The notes under the pieces: generated by a model
Databases searched by the model: none
Told to the model about the DNA's origin: nothing
What the model saw: the letters and a program-made list of their open reading frames with translations, nothing else
Program-made: the position numbers and the translations under genes
NCBI RefSeq assembly: GCF_902167145.1
Contig: NC_050104.1
Coordinates: 110,929,849 to 110,993,848 of the forward strand
Length of the DNA stretch: 64,000 bases
Direction of reading: 5' to 3'
Source of the DNA: Zea mays
Lineage: Eukaryota > Streptophyta > Magnoliopsida > Poales > Poaceae
Shown: in pieces, positions 19,561 to 32,091 of the stretch
Numbering within the stretch: position 1 is the stretch's first letter
Layout of the letters: each line of letters opens with the position of its first letter

Positions 19561-21952
19561 GCGCGTGTGGATCCGTTGGGCGCAATCGAAGCTCTGTGCG
19601 CCGGTAATCCTTCACCGGGATCGGAGGTCCGCCGTGCGCCGCGGCCAGGGGGTTCTTCACCGCGACTTGAGGTAATTGGTGTGCCATTACCTTCGCGTTT
19701 CACTGGTGGGTGTGTAGAATGGTTCAATTTCGGAATTGGCGCTCTATTGCGCGGAATCGTGGGGAGTCCGGCCATGGGCCGCCGCGTTCCGGCCGGTGGC
19801 GCCGCTGGTGGCCGGGGGGGGTGATGGCTGTTGGGTTGCTGACTATCGGATTCGCGATGGGTGGCTCAGATCTAGCCAGGTGTGCCGATTGGGTTGGGAC
19901 AAGCGTGCGCCGTTGGATGGATGTTGGACGGCTCGGATTAGGTCTCATATCGATTCAGCGGCACCTAACCACAACCGTTGATCCGCGATCTCGCGGCTCA
20001 TGTTGGTTCTAGATTCATTAAACCGTGACCCTTGGATTCGGATCCGATGGATTAGATCGGATACCGGTTCAATGTAATATGGTCTAATCTCGGCCCTTCA
20101 ATTCTAATCGGACGGTCACGATAGGTCTGTACCCCTTCGCGGGCACACTTTACAGAAGAAACCTTATAATTTTACAGAATAGAACCCGCCGTCCCTAGCG
20201 ACTGTGCTCTGTGTCTTGGTGTTCTTACGCCCGAGACCCCTGCACTTTTCATATTTTAGCGCCCAGTCCAGAGGAGTTTGAAAACAGAGAGATAATATCA
20301 GAAATTCATTTTTAATACAAAAACAAATCTAGAAACTTGTATAAATCATAGAAAATCCATTTTTAGTCCAAATTTAGCCATTCCAATTTCTAAAATTTTG
20401 TAATAATATTCACTACCATTTAGTGTCTCTGTTTTGGCATGAAAAGAGTAAGAACATTAATTTAACATTTAATCCTATATTAATCACATTAAATCTTAGA
20501 AAATTCATAACTTGAATTCTATAATTCCAAATTTAGTGATTCCAGTTCCTATAATTTCATTTTAATGTGTAGATTTTTACTGTATATTTTATTCATCTGT
20601 TTGGTGTGATGTTGATTTTGGCTATACCATGTATGTATTGTGTTGATGCGAGTAGACGAGCAAGCCACTGTGGATCCTGAGGTTCAACAAGTAGAAGTAG
20701 CTGAGCAGGAGCTCATTGAAGGCAAGTTGTGCCCTTGATCACTTACTTTTCCCAGCCATGTTCTTATTAATTTTAATGATCTGCATAGGTTAATTTTGAT
20801 GGGAGCCCTTATGTTACCCCAGTTTTTGATTACCTCTATACCTTGTTCACCCCTGATACATTTTTGGGTAGTACTTGCTATTGCTTTATGTGGATTTGGG
20901 TATGGAGATACACTATTCATGATTATTCTGTTATTATCTTGTTATTATTACTGTTCATGTTAAGATCATTAAATTAATGGGAACATGGAGCGACCACCCG
21001 GGAAAACAGTGCTACCACAAGGGTTTAATGGGACGCCCTTGGCTGACTAATTAGGAAAGCTAGTGGAGGGCTACCTTACCCGAAAGGGGCAAGGGCAGTA
21101 GGGGAGTGGTCAGTGTAGGGAGGTCCCTGGTTGATTTTGCTGCGATGGCGGTCAGCCAGGAACCCTGCATTGGAACTTCCTATAAACTGTAGCGGGTAGT
21201 CTGAAGCTAGTGGAACTTTGTAAAGGCCTCGTAGTGTTACCCTGCCTCGCTTCCTTGGTAGAGGTGTATGGGATTCATGACCCCTTGGCAGATGGGTAAC
21301 ACGGCTTGTGGGTAAAGATGCGCAACCTCTGCAGAGTGTAAAACTAGTATACTAGCCGTGCTCACGGTCATGAGCGGCTCGGACCCTCACATGGTTAATT
21401 GTGGAACTTAAATTTAATTTGACATTTGCATCGCATTTGGGATTATTTTACTATTACTGTTCTTTATTATTATTAAGGTTTGGTATGTACTTACACTTAG
21501 TAATTGCTAATAAAATTTTGACCAACTTATAAAAGCAATGCTCAGCCTCAGCCTTTACTTCATTGATCAGCCTTACACTACATGAACTCCCACCTTTGGT
21601 GAGTTCATGCCACATTATTCCCCACGACTTGTTGAGCTATGAACGTATGTGAGCTCACTCTTGCTGTCTCACACCCCCCCCACAGGAGAAGAGCGGGTGG
21701 TCGAAGAGGAGCCGCCTAACACGGAGGAGTTCGATCTGATCTAGGTGGCGTTTTCTCAGTCGACATTGGCGCCGACGATCCTTAGTTCATTTTATGTTTA
21801 CACTTTTATTTTGTAATAAGTCTTCCGCTATGTAATAATTACTCTGATGTTTTATGACATTTATCTCTATACACTCTGTTATTATATATGTTGTCTTCTT
21901 TGGCGCATGTATGAGATGCACTCGGCTTTGTCCTTTAAAACCGGGTGTTACA
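19558..21952 (+). repeat. 3' LTR of E3, missing its first ~900 bp
   Basis: Collinear with 12473-14867 of the 5' LTR, with no length change and about three substitutions seen by eye: C/T near 19574, C/T near 19731 and G/A near 21401. The missing part contains U3 and the TATA box. The junction to pol has a 3-bp shared AGT. It ends GGGTGTTACA, followed by the duplication GTGGG. Confidence 0.92.
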
Positions 21953-21957
21953 GTGGG
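21953..21957 (+). repeat. target-site duplication of E3, right copy
   Basis: GTGGG, identical to 11567-11571. Confidence 0.9.
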
Positions 21958-22556
21958 ATTGAGATTTGAGAAGGCTGTAAGCCTACGTGCCAGCACACAA
22001 GCAAAATGTTGGTGCACATTTGGGCTAAAAAGAAAAACCTAACCTCGTGGGCTAATAGTTCGGTTTTTCGGTTTAAACTGAACCAAAAAACGGAAATCAG
22101 AAAATACTACGGTTCGATCGGTTTCGGTTTTTCGGTTTCGATTTCGGTGTTCAATTTCCAGTTTCTATGCCCAGAGCTAGTGAATAGGCCTATTTTCTAA
22201 AACTAACAAACTCAACCAAAAACTGTTAGATCTTGGTACCTCTGCATATCCTCGTGAAATTTGTGTGCTTTAGAGGACAAATCAAACTACAACAGAATCT
22301 AATGAATGAGCTTTGAACCGACTGATATACTAGCCTTCCTAGGAAATGTGCTAACCTTTTTAAAGCAGTAGTTGAACCTAAAGCTCGTGTAGAGAGTAGA
22401 TCAGGTGCAAACCCTAAATACAAATTCAAACATTAGTAATGGCACGACGAGTGTTACACAAAAGACAAAAATTTAATCAGCGGATCAGTTTGCCACCAGG
22501 ACTTGTCTACATCTATATCATTGAGGAAGCCATAAAGGTTAAGGAGTATATCTCAA
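21958..22556. other. E2 continuation and unassigned sequence
   Basis: Continues the sequence interrupted at 11571. It includes a low-complexity block of TTCGGTTT-type repeats with a GGTTTAAAC palindrome (about 22048-22160) whose first 35 bp resemble 10081-10115. Past 22200 the sequence is AT-rich. An 85-codon frame starts at ATG 22439 but runs into E4 LTR sequence and has no domain. The boundary between E2 and E4 was not resolved. Confidence 0.35.
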
Positions 22557-24625
22557 TGTGCAGCTCTTGCTCAGCAACTTCTATCTGCTGGGTACCAAGA
22601 TCCTCAGTCACAAGCTCTTCTACTCACCACAATACAAATAAACACAGTATAAAGGAGAAATTAACATCACAACAAACATGTAAACAAAATGCATAATAAA
22701 AATCTACACATTAAAATAAGAACATAGGCACAGGAATCATTAATTTTGAAGTTATGGATTTTAAGTTATGAATTTCCAAAGGTTTTATGTGCTTGAAATA
22801 GGATTAAGTGAGAAATTAATTTTACTACTGTTTTCATGACAAAACAGAGACTCTAGGTGATAAACAATCATATTACAAAATTTTAGAAACTGGAATGGGT
22901 TAATTTGGAGTTTATATGCATTTTCTATGAATTTAGCAAGTTCTAGCAATTGTTTATATGTTAAATATTCATTTTATAATTCATTTATCTAATTTAAATG
23001 TGCTCTGGACTGCGCGCATTAAAACAGGGAACTGCAGGGGCACCTACGCAAGTTATTTCAAGACTCAGAACACTATTTGTAGTACTGTGGGTTGATTTCG
23101 TATAAGAACAGGGATTCTTTAGCAAAATTACACAGCCGAGGAGGTATCTTGTAATCTCGGCCGCACGATCGCAAATGGACGCTGCAGATTAGATCTGAGC
23201 CTTGGTGAACCGGTACACGCTAGGAGCCATCCGATCCGATCTCGACGGCCCGGATCTAAATACCCTAAATCTAATCTCAGCCGGTTATCACCAGATTGAC
23301 GGTTTTGACCAATCTAGGCGAAACGGTAACCTAGCATCCAATCTAGGCCATCCCGAGGGAAATCAACGGCCCGCACTATTTCTACCCTACACCCACGTTC
23401 ACAGGCGGCGGACGACAGAATCCTGAGCGCCGCCGCGGCGCCATTGCCGGCCCTTGATGATCCGATGCTAGTGTGATCTAAACACGAATTCACTCGGCGC
23501 TACACGATGTACAAGAAATAGGGAAGTGTTTTAATAGCTGCTCACCGACAATTGCGCTCCGCAGTGTCTTGACCACGGAGAGGTGTTGTTCTCCCGCCGC
23601 GGACGTGCTCTAGTGTAAAATTCGTCGGTGCCGGACGCTCCCAACCCAATGCCGATGCCACGGAAAAAATTGCCGAGTCGAGGCGAAGCTCCGTGACCAG
23701 CTCGTTCCGAATGGCACACTAATCCTGGCGAAGCATCACACTTGCCCACGCTCGGCAGCAATGGTGGCGGCAAATTTCTCGATGGAGAGTTGACCAACGG
23801 GCGTAGGGATAGGGGGCGTTTGGCTTGATTATATAGTCGTGGGGTGGACGCGCATGGTCGACAGATAGGCACCTGCGCGAATCTCAGCTGGCGCCGTTGC
23901 CGCTACACGCGGAGTTTGTTGAGATGGACGCGCCCACGACAGAGGGGATGAAGGCACTGACATCGCAGGACCACGCGCCAGCGTCTATCGCGCCCAGAGA
24001 AGGAAGGTGGCTGACGGCGCGGACCCACTCACAAGCCTCAAAGGCGCACCCCTCCACGCACGGTGAGCGGCTGACCCGTGGGCCCCAGCCGTCAGGGTTA
24101 CATGGCTCGCCCAAGCGAAGTCTGGATGGGCCAGTGCAGTGGCTTGTTCTACTGGGCCGAAATGAGCGGAGGCCGGACCACGCGCAGGTATAATCTTTTT
24201 CTTTAATATTTCCTTTCCTATGTTCCAAATTTAAGTGTTCAAATGAGTTTGAATTGCTAGTTTGAACTTCATACTTTCAAGTATCAAATAAAATTCTACT
24301 ATGAATGACACTACATCCTCCTTGCAATAATTATTACTTAATTATTGTTTTAATTATTAGCTATCCTCTATTCCTTAATTCCATTTCTCTCATTTTATTT
24401 AGTGCTCAACTTTGAATTTCAAGGCTAAACTTGTCTTAATTATAAACTTGTGTTTGATGCACAAACCAAAAAGGAAGTCCAGCATGATGCATAGATTTAT
24501 GTGTTTTTGTTTGGTATTTATTTGAAAATAAAAAAATGTGTCCCATGCCTACATCAACTCATCAAAAGAGCTCTTTATCAATTTTCAATGACCAAGGTCA
24601 TGATTGCTCTATACTAGGGTTTACA
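22557..24625 (-). repeat. 3' LTR of E4, distal end missing
   Basis: On the minus strand it starts TGTAAACCCTAG right after the polypurine tract and is recognisably homologous to the E3 LTR up to the acidic middle exon, where it breaks off at about 22557. The middle exon (minus 22619-22557, acceptor GTGAGTAG|AA) reads LGTQQIEVAEQELHIE. Its codons differ from E3 mostly at third positions. The first-exon donor is at 23546|23545 (TTGTCG|GTGAGC). Confidence 0.8.
23829..23836 (-). promoter_or_regulatory. TATA box in E4 LTR
   Basis: CTATATAA on the minus strand (GACTATATAATC), followed by GC-rich sequence as in the other chromovirus LTRs of this window. Confidence 0.55.
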
Positions 24626-24627
24626 AA

Positions 24628-24640
24628 TCCTACCCCCTTT
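24628..24640 (-). other. E4 polypurine tract
   Basis: AAAGGGGGTAGGA on the minus strand, two bases before the LTR start at 24625, between the pol stop and the LTR. Confidence 0.8.
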
Positions 24641-24662
24641 ACAAGAATCTCGTCCTCGAGAT

Positions 24663-27600
24663 TTAGGAAGGATTAGGGAAAACATGGGGAAAATTTATCT
24701 GAAGCTCTTCTTCTCTTTCCCAAGTAGCTTCATCTTCTCCATGGTGACTCCATTGCACTTTGCACATCTTTATCACATTATTTCTTGTAATTTGAGTCAA
24801 AGGGTCAAGAATCTTGATAGGATACTCCGTGTAAGTCAAATAACCCTGAACACTGAGCTTTTCCATTGGTTTTTGTTCCTCAGGGACACGGAGACACTTC
24901 TTAAGTTGAGACACATGAAATACATTATGCACATCAGATAGATTATCAGGTAATTCGAGTTGGTTTGCCATCTCCCCAACTCGCCTAAAGATTCTGAATG
25001 GTCCAATAAAGCGAGGGGACAATTTGCCCTTGACTTTGAATCTTCTCATTCCACAAAGTGGTGACACCTTGAGGTACACATGGTCTCCTTCCTCAAATTC
25101 CAGTGGTCTTCTTCTATTACCAGCGTAGCTCTTTTGCCTGGTCTGAGCTACCCTCAAATTCTCCCGAATTATACGGACTTGTTCTTCTGCCTCTTGAATT
25201 AGTTCAGGCCCAAAGAACTATCTTTCTCCAGTCTGATCCCAATATAGAGGAGTCCTGCACTTCCTGCCATACAAAGCTTCAAAAGGTGACATCTTCAGAC
25301 TGGCCTGGTAACTATTATTATATGAGAACTTAGCATAAGGTAGACTTTTATCCCAACTTCCTCCATGCTGAAGGGCACAAGCTCTCAACATATCCTGAGG
25401 TACTTGATTAGTCCTTTCAGTCTGTCCATCAGTCTGAGGGTGATAAGCCGTACTAAAGTTCAACTTTGTATTCATATTCTCATGAAAGCTTCTCCAGTAT
25501 CTTGAGGTAAACTATGAACCTCGGTCAGACATGATCTTCTTTGGTACTCCGTGTAAACACACAATCTGAGCCATATATAACTCCGCTAGTTGAGAACCTT
25601 TATAAGTAGTCTTGACCGGAATGAAGTGAGCCACTTTGGTCAGTCTATCCACAATCACCCATATAGAATCATATCCTTTCTGGGTGCGAGGCAATCCAGT
25701 AATGAAATCTATACCAATCTCTTCCCACTTCCACTCGGGTATCTTTAGTGGATGCAATAGTCCAGCTAGCCTCTGGTGTTCAGCCTTAACTCTTTGACAC
25801 ACATCGCACATAGCCACATGTGCAGCCACATCTCTCTTCAATCCATACCACCAGTATTTCTGCTTCAAATCCTGATACATCTTAGTGCTACCAGGATGAA
25901 TAGAATAATCAGAGTCATGGGCTTCCTTCAATATAGTCTCATGAAGGCTATTAATATCAGGAACACATATCCCATCCTTGAACCATATGGTGCCTTGCTC
26001 ATCCTCTGTGAATTATGGACCTCTACCTTCAGTAATAAGATCCTTGATCTCTTGAATTTTGGCATCACCAATCTGACCCTTGTGAATTTCTTGCTCCAAG
26101 GTAGGTTCCCCATCAATAGTAACTCCTTCAGTGTGAGCAACTATCCCCAGGTTAAATCTCCTGAAATCCTCAACAATCTCCTAAGGTAGCTAGGCCACAA
26201 TAGCTGAATGGACGTGCTCCTTTCGACTCAAGGCATCAGCAACAAGATTCACCTTGCCCGGGTGATAGTGAATCTCCAAGTCATAATCCTTTATGAGCTC
26301 CAACCATTGGCGTTCCCTAAGGTTGAGATCCTTCTGAGTGAATATATACTTCAAACTCTTATGATCCGTGTACACTTGGCACTTGGTTCCCATAATATAA
26401 TGTCTCCATATCTTAAGTGCGTGCACTACGACTGCCAGTTCTAAGTCATGAGTGGGGTAGTTCAACTCATGTTCCCGCAACTAACGAGACACGTAGGCAA
26501 TCACATGTCCTTCTTGCATAAGCACACATCCCAAGCCTTGGCCACATGCATCACAATAAATGTCAAATGCCTTCTGTAGATCTGGCATAACCAACACCGG
26601 TGGTGACATCAATCTCCTCTTCAATTGATCAAAGCTATCTTAACACTTCTCGTCCCACTTAAACTCTCTACCCTTCTCTAGAAGCGAGGTCATAGGCTTA
26701 GCAAGCTTAGAGAATCATTCAATAAATCTCCGATAATATCCTGCAAGTCCCAAGAAACTCCGAATCTCCGTAATTATAGTGGGTATGCTCCACGCCATTA
26801 TCTCTTTGACTTTAGCAGGATCCACTGATATCCCTCCATTAGAAATGATATGATCAAGGAATGACACTTCATCAATCCAGAACTCGCATTTGCTATACTT
26901 GGCATAGAGTTGATTATCCCGTAGCTTCTGTAGCACCAATCTCAAATGTTCCTCATGACCGCTATCACTCTTGGAATAAATAAGAATATCGTCGATGAAT
27001 ACTACGATGAATCTGTCCAGATACTCCATAAACACCTTATTCATCATATTCATAAATTAGGCCGATGCATTAATTAGTCCAAATGATATAACCGTGAACT
27101 CATATAAACCATATCGGGTTGAGAAAGCAGTCTTAGGAATAACCGATGGCCTAATCTCCATTTGATGGTAACCCGATCGGAGATCAATCTTCGAGAATAC
27201 CCTAGCACCTCTCATTTGATCAAATAAATCCTCAATGTGGGGTAACGAATACTTGTTCTTCACAATAACATCATTAAGGGATCTATAGTCCACACAAATC
27301 CTTTGTGATCCATCCTTCTTCTGTACAAACAGAACCGACGCTCCCCAAGCTGAGGAACTCGGACGAATGTACCTAGCCTCTTGTAACTCCGTAAACTGCT
27401 TCTAAGTTCTTTTAACTCTTCCACGGACATCCTGTATGGCCGTTTAGAAATAGGAGCAGTCCAAGGTAAGAGATCAATGACAAACTCCACTTCCTTATCT
27501 GGTGGCATCCCTGGTAACTCCTCTGAAAAAACATCCGGAAAATCCCTAACCACACGGATGTTGTCTCCAACAAACTCCACATCTATGAAGAATGCTGCAT

Positions 27601-27669
27601 GTCTGGTAGAGGTAGTTACTGTAATTTCAACGTCAAATCTTTCTCCTTTAGGGTTGGTGAGTTCTACAG
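24663..27669 (-). pseudogene. pol: E4 pol (RT, RNase H, integrase, chromodomain), heavily mutated
   Basis: Open pieces in order: 27580-27260 (RT start), 27293-27057, 27053-26715 (catalytic [12 protein letters not shown]), 26480-26190 (RNase [14 protein letters not shown]), 25931-25512 (HHCC and first Asp, GIDFITGLP), 25475-25218 ([11 protein letters not shown]), and 25157-24663. The last ends in a chromodomain (KMCKVQWSHHGEDEATWEREEEL) and a stop at 24663. At least ten stops or shifts separate them. The sequence upstream of RT is cut by the E5 insertion at 27669. Confidence 0.85.
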
Positions 27670-28355
27670 TGTAACACCCTGAATTTTGGGGTATAAAATT
27701 TCTTTCTTATGATCATCCAAATTTAGGTGTTACTCTTCTCTATCTCACTCTAGCTTCACTCTCTCTCTAGTTTTCTCCCTCTCTTCTTCTTTTAATTAGA
27801 GTTAGTGGTATTAGTGAAGGATTATTTATTTTATTTTGCCCAAAACCTATGAGTCATGGAATGTTGCATCATATTGAGTCTAAATATTCTTTGAATTGTT
27901 GCATATATTTGATTTGGTTTGAATTTGAAACTTGATTTGAATTTGAATTGAAAACCCTAGAGAAAATAAATAGAAAAGCAATTAGAAATTCCCTGGAAAT
28001 AGAAAAGGCCATTTTAGCCCAAGTTGGCCCATTTAGCCCAGCCCACGCGCGCGCGCCCACGCCTGTGCGCCCCTTGTGCCTGACAGGCGGGCCTCGCCTG
28101 TCGGCGCAAGCCTGAGCGCGCCCTCTCTCTCTCGCTGCCCCGTGGGCCAGACCTGTCGGCGCTGGTTACCTCGTGTGCACCCACTCTCCCTCTCTCTGTC
28201 CCACTGTCCCCACCTATCAGTCGTCCTCAACCTTCCGCCCACGATCTCCTCGCTGTAGACGCGCCCACGACCGCGCGTTCTCCGGCCACGTCCATGCGCT
28301 CGCGCCCCTTTTGAGCCTCGCGCCCTGCTCACCCACCTCTCCTCTCTCATTTGCG
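27670..28355 (+). repeat. 5' LTR of E5, first 686 bp
   Basis: Begins TGTAACACCCTGAATTTTGG and aligns with the 3' LTR from 52493. It ends at the target site TTGCG, where E6 is inserted. It contains AT-rich U3 and the start of the GC-rich part. Confidence 0.92.
28351..28355 (+). repeat. target-site duplication of E6, left copy
   Basis: TTGCG, identical to 43771-43775. The E5 3' LTR at the same place reads CATTTGCCCCCC without an insert, which confirms the empty site. Confidence 0.93.
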
Positions 28356-28666
28356 TGTGGCAGAACCGCCCGAATTATTCCAGCTTAAGTGCCTAAGTCA
28401 CGCCCCAGGGGTCGTAACACACTTAAATCGGAATAACCCGTCAGTCCCTCAGATCTAGTCTGATAGAGCCACTTAACCAGGATCAAATTCCACAATCCCA
28501 CTCGAAGGTGAGTCACAGAAGAAATACAATAAAACAGGAAACCTCAAATTAAGTACTGAGTTATTACATAAATCGGAGTTCTTGAGTAGCAATTAAAGTT
28601 CACAAAATAAAGTGCAGCGGATAATCGATGTCGTCGGTAATGAGGAAATGGGCAAGGCCTAGCCCA

Positions 28667-31600
28667 CTACTCCTCATGCTCCTCTCCTGCCGGAGCAACA
28701 TCCCACTCGACCGTCCAACCCGGTGGCAGGGTGGTAGGCCAAGTCACACCATCAACCAATTCCTGCATGGTACCTGCGAAAATTGTGCCACAAGCAAGGC
28801 TGAGTATACTAATACTCAGCTAGACTTAACCGGTGTGAGGAGTCTACTCCTCTACCTCTAGACTATGCAACTGTTTGGCTGAGGGGTTTGGTTTGCCAAA
28901 AGCACTAGCTGTCTCTAAAATCAATTTTTTAGCCTTTCAAGTTCTATCATCATTAACTTAGCTAGGTTTGCTCCTTCTAAGCATACATGGTAACAATCAA
29001 TTAGTTCAATCAACAAATTATCTCATATAGTCCACATTTCACTTCTTACTCGATGCAGTACAAGGAATCAAGTAGTCTCATTAGCTGCGAGAAGCAGACG
29101 ATTCGAATCGAGTTTTAAACCTTGCAAGGTAAACCTAAACACACGGCATGTCAGGGTACTCCGACCCTGCACATGACAACCGTCCCCATCGATTCCCCGT
29201 TCGCGTCCAGGCCTCACCGCCTTGGCATACAATGCTCCACTGACCCCGGCTGCCGCCGTGCAGTGACCGCACTTGTACCCACCATAGCTAGCATGGGAGA
29301 CCCAGTCTCAGGTCGCATGAGGGATAAAGTCCGCGCCCGGCTTCACTCAGGTACTAGGTTTACCGGTTACCATTTTTCCCGGCATGTGCTTAGTACGTTC
29401 AAAAGCTTGACTCAGGTATCCACACATTAATCCTTAATTTATTTTTCCCGTCTCATGGACAAGGCATCCTCCCTGGATCCAAATCCATAGACCAACATAG
29501 ATCCCGTTATTAAGATGAATACAATCAATTCCTGACCTCGCGCGAGTGCTAGAAAAATCACTCGACTTCTACCGAGATCCTGATTAGCAAGCAGCTACTC
29601 GACCTAGCATACTAGTATTCATCTCAAAAAGGAATCCTAAGTTCATGCAACTAGAGGTTTCAAGCAACTCCTACACTTAAGTGCACATTGCAATCCTACA
29701 AGCATTAAGTGTAGTAAAGTAGCATATAATAACATGGTTATGCATAAAACCGGGGCTTGCCTTCAATTGCTGGGACTGCGGGGAGATCCTCAATAGCAGC
29801 CTCTGAAGCCTGCTCCTGGTCCTCTTCTTGGACAGGTCCTTGCTCGGGGATGAGCACGTACTCTCCGTCGGCAAGATTACAATCTAATGAATGCAATGCG
29901 TAAGATATATGCCTGATATGATATGTGCTTTTAGAAATTACAACTTTAAAGGTGTATGATCTTTTGAGTTAAAACAAGTTAACTTTACCTATGCAAAACC
30001 CTTAGTGGTATGCTTGGTAAATTGGGTTACACTTAGCTAAGGTAAGGGGTAGGTTTATTTCTTCTTCTCTTTTCTTTTATTCTCTTTAATGTTTTGGTGT
30101 AGGTTTGAACTACAAGTTGCCTTTATAAAATTCTAAAAATTCCCCAAAAACTACAGTGGCTTGTTACTGGTGTATGTTTCCCTGTCTCAAAATTTGGGGG
30201 TCAGCAAGTGAATAGTTTTCTCTGGACAAAATTATTAAACTCTGGGGCAGAAGGGGTGCTTTGAACTACAACTACTATTTAACAGTGGGTAATTCTCTAA
30301 AACTTATTTTTGCTGGCTTTTAGGTGTTATAACATGACTTGATACAAATTTCTAATCACTAATACCTCTTAATAAATTTTCTATGGTTTTCTCAAGTTTC
30401 TAGCCAAATGGGTGCTTTCTACTACCACTATATTTGAAAAATATCAAACAACAGAGTTCTTATTTTTCATAGTTAGTATTTTGTGCAAGAGCAATCATTC
30501 TGAAGTTTGGCTTCTTTTTGCTTAAGGGAAGGGGTGGTTTGCATTATTTGAATTAGGTGGTCTTTCTCTTTAATCATCAGCAAAAGGTATGGGTTTACTT
30601 CTTCTTCATGGATTTGCATTTTTCTCTGGTAGTTTACCTCATCATGAGCTTAGCAAATTTTTGGTTGCCTATTATCACATTAAAAGGGGTTGTTCATGAT
30701 TTATTTGGAAAATGCCTTATTATCACCTTGTATTTATTTTCTTTATTTAAAAAGTTGGGCTGAGGTGCTCTGTATTTTTGTAGTGGGGCTCTGGTGGTTA
30801 TAAGTCCACTAGATTTTTATTAACCATTTTGGTTATAGTTTTGTAACTCTAATAATTGATTTTCAGTCTATATGAGGCTAAACAAATCATCTTAATTTAA
30901 AACTGGTCCACATTAATGGTCTCTGTATTTTTCCTAGGTTCTTTGTTGCATAAGTAAACTAGGAAAAATATTATTAATCAATGTTCATTAATTTCTAAGG
31001 CCTTTCTGATTTTCTCTAAGTTTTGGACAAATTAGCTTTAAATGAAAAACTACATCATATTTTTCAATGCTGGGGTTCCTACTATTTTTAAACAGTGTCT
31101 AAATAAGGTTTAAACATGTACAAATTTTCTTAAGTTCAGCACAGAAGGAAAACTAATTTTCCTTAATTAAACAAGGTTTAGTGGGTTTCTGTTTTTAATT
31201 TTAATCTTTAAAATTTTGAACAGAAAGCATGGAGTTTACTATTTTTAAATGATAGATCATAATATTCAGGAGCTAGCAAAATTGGTTTGACAACTTTTTA
31301 TTAAGATTTCATCAAGTTATGGATTTTCTAAGTTCTCTGGTCATTTTAAAAGAATAACAGAATTGGTTTAAATGGAAATCCACTTTGCACTGGGGTCCCT
31401 GGCGGGTTTTTAAGTTTTCTTCGCGAATCAGTCCTTAGGTTACTATTCACATGAGTCACTGACGTTACGGAAAACCCCTCGGGTTCTACCAATCCTAACC
31501 CGAGGTCCTTCTTCTACCTTAAACAGTAGCCACGGCGGAGAAAAGGGCGGAGGGGCTTACCGGCGGCGAGATTGCTCCGGTGAAGTGGTCGAGGACGAAG

Positions 31601-32060
31601 GGGAGGTCTCGGGGATCACAACGGTGTGCGGAACACCGTCGGAGATGGCCGGAGTCGGTCGGTCCACGCGCGCAGGCGGGGATGCTCGTCGGCGGCGAGG
31701 AGACCGGCCTGGTCACGGCGAGATAGTTCAATTGGATGGGTCAGGGAGGTCCACGGGATGCCAGAGAAGCTATGAGCGAAAGGAATTGGGCGGAGACTTA
31801 CTGGATAGCTCGGTCCACGCGCGGCGGCGGAAGACCGAAGTCCGGTGAGGTGGATCTCGGGCCTCCGGTGAAATCCGGCCGGGTCCGAGGGCTTGGCAAG
31901 CTTCACGGGCTACTGGCGGAGCTAGCCGAAGCACTGGCTGGGCTTGAGGGTGGCTGGAGTGGGATGGCCACGGTGACCGAAGCTCTGGCGGCAATGGCGG
32001 GCGGAATTAAGCTCGCCGGAGCTAAGGAAAGGTGGCTGGCCGGAGAGGGTGGGTGCGGGG
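28667..32060 (-). other. candidate three-exon mini-gene inside E6 3' LTR
   Basis: Minus strand. The first exon runs from about 32060 to a donor at 31561|31560 (CGCCGCCG|GTAAGC). The middle exon is 29883-29761, 123 nt, with acceptor TTCATTAG|AT and donor ATTGAAG|GCAAGC. The last exon is 28773-28667, 107 nt, with acceptor TTTTCGCAG|GT and a TAG stop. The middle exon is acidic (EYVLIPEQGPVQEEDQEQ); the last reads TMQELVDGVTWPTTL and ends GEEHEE. The phases (2 nt, codons, 1 nt; then 2 nt, codons) equal those in E3 and E5. The first exon's frame holds HRSNLAA near its end, matching HRSNLCAA in E5. It has one TGA at 31616 and no ATG seen. The other LTR copy has the same exons at 40689-40567 and 39579-39473. 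Confidence 0.5.
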
Positions 32061-32085
32061 CGAAGAGAGGTGCGCCCGGGGAGGC

Positions 32086-32091
32086 TTTATA
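32086..32091 (-). promoter_or_regulatory. TATA box in E6 3' LTR
   Basis: TATAAA on the minus strand (CGCCTATAAAGCC), at the start of the GC-rich segment. The copy in the 5' LTR, which would drive the element, is at 42892-42897. Confidence 0.65.

Larger units (their letters stand above)
11572..21952 (+). mobile_element. E3: young Tekay/Del-lineage chromovirus-type Ty3/gypsy element with a 3' deletion
   Basis: A complete 3296-bp 5' LTR, Met-tRNA type primer site, gag-pro-pol in a single frame, and a 3' LTR that lacks its first 900 bp. Perfect 5-bp duplications (GTGGG) flank it. The two LTR copies show only about three differences over 2395 bp by eye and no length change, so insertion is recent. 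The same event that cut the 3' LTR removed the integrase C-terminus, any chromodomain and the polypurine tract, so the copy cannot transpose on its own. Pol sequence and the long TGTAAT...TTACA LTR place it in the Tekay/Del lineage. Confidence 0.92.
22557..27669 (-). mobile_element. E4: old Tekay/Del-like element, truncated at both ends
   Basis: Minus strand: broken protease end and pol from 27669 down to 24663, polypurine tract, then a 3' LTR (24625 down to about 22557) that lacks its terminal part. The 5' LTR, gag and most of the protease are absent because E5 begins at 27670. Pol carries many nonsense codons and frameshifts. Sequence is closest to E7 of all elements here (for example KTTYKGSQL in both, against KTTYSGAKL in E3). 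Confidence 0.85.

Noticed and set aside
22439..22696. 85-codon frame beginning MARRVLHKRQ
   Set aside because: Runs into the reverse-strand LTR of E4 and overlaps its middle exon; no independent evidence.
28628..28861. 77-codon plus-strand frame in the E6 LTR, repeated at 39434
   Set aside because: Antisense to the terminal mini-gene exon and explained as its shadow.
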